This document shows positions 60,763-64,000 of a stretch of 64,000 bases of DNA, piece after piece. Source of the stretch: Sporolactobacillus sp. Y61 (GTDB lineage: Bacteria > Bacillota > Bacilli > Bacillales > Sporolactobacillaceae). The first letter of the stretch is position 1. Each line of letters opens with the position of its first letter. The DNA lies in contig NZ_CP159510.1 in NCBI RefSeq assembly GCF_040529185.1, positions 124,001 to 188,000 of the forward strand, given 5' to 3'. Position numbers and translations under genes: made by a program. The notes under the pieces are model-generated. The model had not been told where the DNA came from. It saw only the letters and a list, made by a program, of their open reading frames with translations, and searched no databases.

Positions 60763-61332
60763 ATGATGCATATACTATGGGATTTTGATGGTACACTTTT
60801 TAACACCTATCCGATCTATCAGAAGTTGATGAAGGAGGTCCTGCCCGACCGGTCTGAACAAGAAATTCTCGCCCATATTAAAATTTCATTCACCCACGCC
60901 TTCAGCTATTTCCACATGACGGTGTCACAGATCCGAGCGTTCCGTGACCTCATGCACCAGGTCCCCGCGAAAGCAGTCCAGCCTTTCGATGGCCTGGAAA
61001 ATGTCCTGTCCTCTGCCGAAAAGCATGTCATCATGACACACAACAACCGACATGATGTGCTCCAGGTACTGAAATATCATCAGCTTGATTCATATTTCAA
61101 TGATATCGTCGCCTATGAGGACGGATTTCCTAAAAAACCGGACCCCGCTTCCTATGTTTATCTCGACAGAAAATACGGCATCGATCTCGTGATCGGTGAC
61201 CGGTTGCTTGACATTATTTCCGGGCGAAAAATTGGAAGCAGGACCTGTCTCTTCCAGAACAGACAACCCGGAGCAGATTTTTATCTGGAGGATTACCGGG
61301 AGTTTTTCAATGTCATAAATAACAATTTTTAA
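60763..61332 (+). CDS. HAD-family phosphatase
   Basis: A 189-residue haloacid-dehalogenase-like hydrolase, phosphoglycolate-phosphatase type. Motif I is LWDFDGTLFNT (nucleophile Asp near residue 7), motif II VIMTHNN, motif III Lys in FPKKPDPASYVYL, motif IV VIGDRLLDIISG. A small helical cap lies between motifs I and II. Substrate unknown. The first two codons are both ATG; either may start translation. It sits just after the palindrome series. Confidence 0.9.
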   Translation: MMHILWDFDGTLFNTYPIYQKLMKEVLPDRSEQEILAHIKISFTHAFSYFHMTVSQIRAFRDLMHQVPAKAVQPFDGLENVLSSAEKHVIMTHNNRHDVLQVLKYHQLDSYFNDIVAYEDGFPKKPDPASYVYLDRKYGIDLVIGDRLLDIISGRKIGSRTCLFQNRQPGADFYLEDYREFFNVINNNF

Positions 61333-61390
61333 GTCCTTCATAAGGATGAATTTATTTTTTTCAATAAATGGATAAAATAAAGGAATTTCT

Positions 61391-61573
61391 ATGTTTTTCG
61401 TCGAATATAATCTCTTGGTTCAACTTTTTATAAATAAAACTTCTTTTTATCCTTTTGATCTTATTGATGCAAGCCTTTATGATAAGAAACAGACTCCACT
61501 ATATAGATATACATATCCTGAGAGAGTACGACAGGTAACACGTAGGGGAATTATTTTATTTATGAGGATTTGA
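61391..61573 (+). CDS. Small ORF in front of the methyltransferase
   Basis: A 60-residue frame from ATG at 61391 with AAGGA 6-7 bp upstream; it ends with TGA 2 bp before the methyltransferase ATG. The tight spacing suggests translational coupling. The product (MFFVEYNLLVQLFINKTSF...) matches no family I know. It could be a leader peptide, a small subunit or a chance frame. Confidence 0.35.
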   Translation: MFFVEYNLLVQLFINKTSFYPFDLIDASLYDKKQTPLYRYTYPERVRQVTRRGIILFMRI

Positions 61574-61575
61574 TT

Positions 61576-62892
61576 ATGTTGAATACTATAGATTTTCTAC
61601 CAAGGACCCCAAAAAGAAGTCATTTAAACAAGAAGGGGAAAAGCGGCTTCTATGATTATTATGCAGGATATTCATCAGAATTCGTTGAGGATGTCCTTAA
61701 TTTCTGGAATCTTCCACATGCTTCAGTCATTCTGGATCCATGGAATGGGAGCGGAACCACAACGAATGTTGCGGCAGCTCATGGATACAAAGCACTTGGG
61801 TTTGACATTAATCCAGTCATGCTGATTGTAGCAAAATCCAGAGAGATCTCACCTTCTGCTGCGTCAAGGCTGGAGTTTTTTAAAAGGTTAATTATCGAGA
61901 GATATAATTCACATCGTTCCAATCAGTTTCCGTACTCCGACCCGCTCGAAGGTTGGCTGACTCTTGAAACGAGTACAGCGATTCGCAACATTGAAGCTTT
62001 GATCCAGACGATCATTATCAAGCATAAAACTCCTTTTCTGCTTTATCATAATCTGGGGGAATTAAAAAACCTGTCAGCTGAAGCCTCTTTTTTTTATGTT
62101 GGTCTTTTCCGGTTGCTCAGAGAAATTTCTCTCCCGCTTCGCTCCTCGAATCCCACTTGGATTAAAAGGCCAAAATTGGGTGAGCGGAAAATCAGTATAA
62201 GTGACAATAGCATACTTGAGATTTTCCAAGATCAGGTAGAAGAGCTCATTGAGTTACTTCATCAGGAACAGAACATAAATGGACCGCGACAAGTTCGATT
62301 AGATATCGCCATGTCTGAAAATCTTCCACTTGAAGACAAATCGGTCAATGCCATTGTAACCTCCCCACCTTATTGCACGAGAATCGACTATGCTGTATTA
62401 ACCAGTCTTGAACTTGGTCTCCTGGGGTGTAGTCAGAAGGAAATGAAACATCTTCGTCAAAACTTCATGGGCACTCCTGTGATCAGTAAAACAAAGCCCG
62501 TCGTGAGTCAAAAGTGGGGACAAGGCTGTCTGAAGATTATAGACGCAATTGGAAATCACGAATCTAAAGCGTCGCAGACGTATTATTTAAGAACATATCT
62601 TCAATATTTTGATTCGCTGAACCATTCTTTGAGAGAACTGAATCGCGTTCTGAAAAATGATGGTCAGTGTGTGCTTGTGGTCCAGAATTCATATTACAAG
62701 AATGTTTATATCAATCTGGCTGAAATTATTAAGGATATGACTGAACCTTTCCACTGGGAAATCGTTCAGATATTTGACTATTTATCACCTCAAAATATGC
62801 TTCAGATTAATTCAAAAAGCAAAAAATACAGGGTGGACGGAAAAGAAAAAGAATTTGTACTTTTTTTCAAAAAGGAGGGATCCGATGACTAA
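61576..62892 (+). CDS. DNA methyltransferase (N4-cytosine/N6-adenine type)
   Basis: A 438-residue SAM-dependent DNA methyltransferase. The SAM motif I is ILDPWNGSGTTTNVAAAHGY (about residues 53-70), and the catalytic motif IV is VTSPPYCTRIDYA (SPPY) at about 260-272. This order, with SPPY after the SAM motif, is the form seen in many N4mC and N6mA enzymes. ATG at 61576 with GAGG upstream; TTG at 61570 is the alternative. Its stop overlaps the next gene by 8 bp, so the two are an operon. Recognition sequence unknown. Confidence 0.9.
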   Translation: MLNTIDFLPRTPKRSHLNKKGKSGFYDYYAGYSSEFVEDVLNFWNLPHASVILDPWNGSGTTTNVAAAHGYKALGFDINPVMLIVAKSREISPSAASRLEFFKRLIIERYNSHRSNQFPYSDPLEGWLTLETSTAIRNIEALIQTIIIKHKTPFLLYHNLGELKNLSAEASFFYVGLFRLLREISLPLRSSNPTWIKRPKLGERKISISDNSILEIFQDQVEELIELLHQEQNINGPRQVRLDIAMSENLPLEDKSVNAIVTSPPYCTRIDYAVLTSLELGLLGCSQKEMKHLRQNFMGTPVISKTKPVVSQKWGQGCLKIIDAIGNHESKASQTYYLRTYLQYFDSLNHSLRELNRVLKNDGQCVLVVQNSYYKNVYINLAEIIKDMTEPFHWEIVQIFDYLSPQNMLQINSKSKKYRVDGKEKEFVLFFKKEGSDD

Positions 62893-64000
62893 TCGTGGAA
62901 AATCAGCACCAGTTGAACTAATTGAAAAAGTTGACTCAAAAATTGAAATGGTAAGAACTCGAAGCCTTGACCTTTCTTTTAACGAACTACTGGATATGTA
63001 CCAAAGCGAGGAATTAGAGATTGCTCCGGAATATCAAAGGTTATTTAGATGGTCAGAAGAAAAGCAGTCTCAATTTATTGAATCACTCATTCTTGAAATG
63101 CCGATACCCCCAATATATGTTATTGAAACCGAGGAAGGCGTTTATGAACTGATTGACGGCTTACAGCGTATTTCCTCCTATCTGCATTTTCGCGGTGCTC
63201 TGAAAGATTCTGATTTTTTACGTCTGATTGACTGTGATATTGTTACCGAATTGAATGGTTACACGTATGACGAACTGCCAAAGGCCTTACAAATCAAATT
63301 AAAAAGAAACTTTATCCGGGTAGAAGTTATTAGAAAAGGCAGCGATCAGCGCCTTCGTTACTATATGTTTAAACGGCTCAATACTGGCGGGGAGTTGCTG
63401 AGTGAACAGGAATTAAGAAATTGTACCATTCGTTTATTGGATGAAAGGTTCAATGATTTCATTATTGAATTGAGCCGGAATAAAGATTTCAAGGCCTGTA
63501 TGACGCACCTTTCGGCCCAAAATTTTAATTTGAAAATTGATCAGGAATATGTGTTAAAGTTTTTTGCTTTTAAAAATGATCGGGAACATTATCAAAAAAA
63601 CATTGCCTCTTTTGTCACTTCATACATGGAAGGTGTTTCTTACTCTCCTGGCGAAGAGGAACACATTCCTTTTGATTATCAGAAAGAGAAAGCTATCTTT
63701 AACAAGACATTTGCTGTTCTTCATTCATCTCTTGGAGAATATGCTTTTGCCCGTGTTAACAATCATGGAAACTGGGTGTCCTCTGTTTCGCCGACCCATT
63801 TTGATGCGATAACACTTGGTATTCAGCCGTACATTGAGGAACTAAACGCAGAAGACCCCCGGCAAATGGGGCATCTCAATCAATTGTTGAAACAGATCAA
63901 ACAGAACTCTGACTTTTTGAACGCAACTCTTGGCGGCGGTAAAAATACCAGAAGTTATCTTGAACAGCGCATTAAACTCGTGGAGGAGAGAGTTGGTGAG
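62885..64000 (+). CDS. DUF262 (GmrSD/ParB-like) protein, cut by window edge
   Basis: The frame starts with ATG at 62885, overlapping the methyltransferase stop, and is still open at 64000 (372 residues visible). The N-terminus has the DUF262 signature APEYQRLFRWSEEKQSQFIE with ELIDGLQRISSYLHF, a DGLQR variant of the DGQQR motif, then FKRLNTGGELLSEQELRN. DUF262 is the NTP-dependent ParB/Srx-like domain of GmrSD-type restriction enzymes and occurs in several phage-defence genes. Any C-terminal nuclease domain lies beyond the window. Association with a methyltransferase suggests a restriction-modification-like or defence role; this is inference. Confidence 0.85.
   Translation, partial: MTNRGKSAPVELIEKVDSKIEMVRTRSLDLSFNELLDMYQSEELEIAPEYQRLFRWSEEKQSQFIESLILEMPIPPIYVIETEEGVYELIDGLQRISSYLHFRGALKDSDFLRLIDCDIVTELNGYTYDELPKALQIKLKRNFIRVEVIRKGSDQRLRYYMFKRLNTGGELLSEQELRNCTIRLLDERFNDFIIELSRNKDFKACMTHLSAQNFNLKIDQEYVLKFFAFKNDREHYQKNIASFVTSYMEGVSYSPGEEEHIPFDYQKEKAIFNKTFAVLHSSLGEYAFARVNNHGNWVSSVSPTHFDAITLGIQPYIEELNAEDPRQMGHLNQLLKQIKQNSDFLNATLGGGKNTRSYLEQRIKLVEERVGE

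Overview
The window looks like chromosomal DNA of an endospore-forming, low-to-moderate GC Bacillota of the Bacillales type; a Sporolactobacillaceae-like host is my guess, not something the sequence proves. Evidence: a yyaC sporulation gene, a Bacillus-type block yerA-yerC-pcrA-ligA-camS-gatCAB-dagK-rlmCD (58-43 kb, all on the minus strand), Gram-positive ribosome binding sites, and RpoN with dedicated sigma-54 activators.

Layout. 1-0.87 kb: a partial unknown gene and a gene remnant. 0.87-6.1 kb: a complete urease operon ureABCEFGD (minus strand) with a repeat-like element between ureC and ureE. 6.26-12.2 kb: a large sigma-54 regulator gene (periplasmic-binding-protein-like amide sensor, GAF-like domain, AAA+, Fis-type HTH; about 955 aa when rebuilt) split by two insertion sequences. 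An IS256-family element sits in its last codons, and an IS4-type element separates the sensor half from the AAA+ half; both have clean target duplications. 12.4-16.5 kb: a divergent amide operon, amiE (amidase), an NCS1 permease with a Cys/His-rich tail, and amiF (formamidase), behind an excellent -24/-12 promoter. 16.6-21.7 kb: transposase ruins around yyaC and rpoN. 21.7-32 kb: a D-proline reductase operon (prdF-prdC-prdA-small gene-prdB-aminotransferase, followed by an amino-acid permease), with a -24/-12 promoter in front of prdF and the divergent sigma-54 activator prdR. PrdB has Cys where the clostridial enzyme has selenocysteine.

32-42.8 kb is accessory and decaying: a broken guaC, fragments of IS1634-, IS1182/IS5-, IS1380- and IS3-type transposases, serine recombinase remains, a relB with a clipped relE, a nucleotidyltransferase, an alpha/beta hydrolase, a cupin and several unknown genes. 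42.9-60.1 kb is conserved housekeeping, apart from an acetate kinase gene carrying a frameshift. 60.1-64 kb holds a series of four 23-bp palindromes, a HAD phosphatase, and the start of a DNA methyltransferase plus DUF262 cassette that runs off the right edge.

Functional theme: one RpoN gene, two sigma-54 activator genes and two -24/-12 promoters lie within about 25 kb, controlling amide breakdown and Stickland-type proline reduction. Amidases and urease would all release ammonia. The amide regulator appears to have been disrupted recently by IS insertion.
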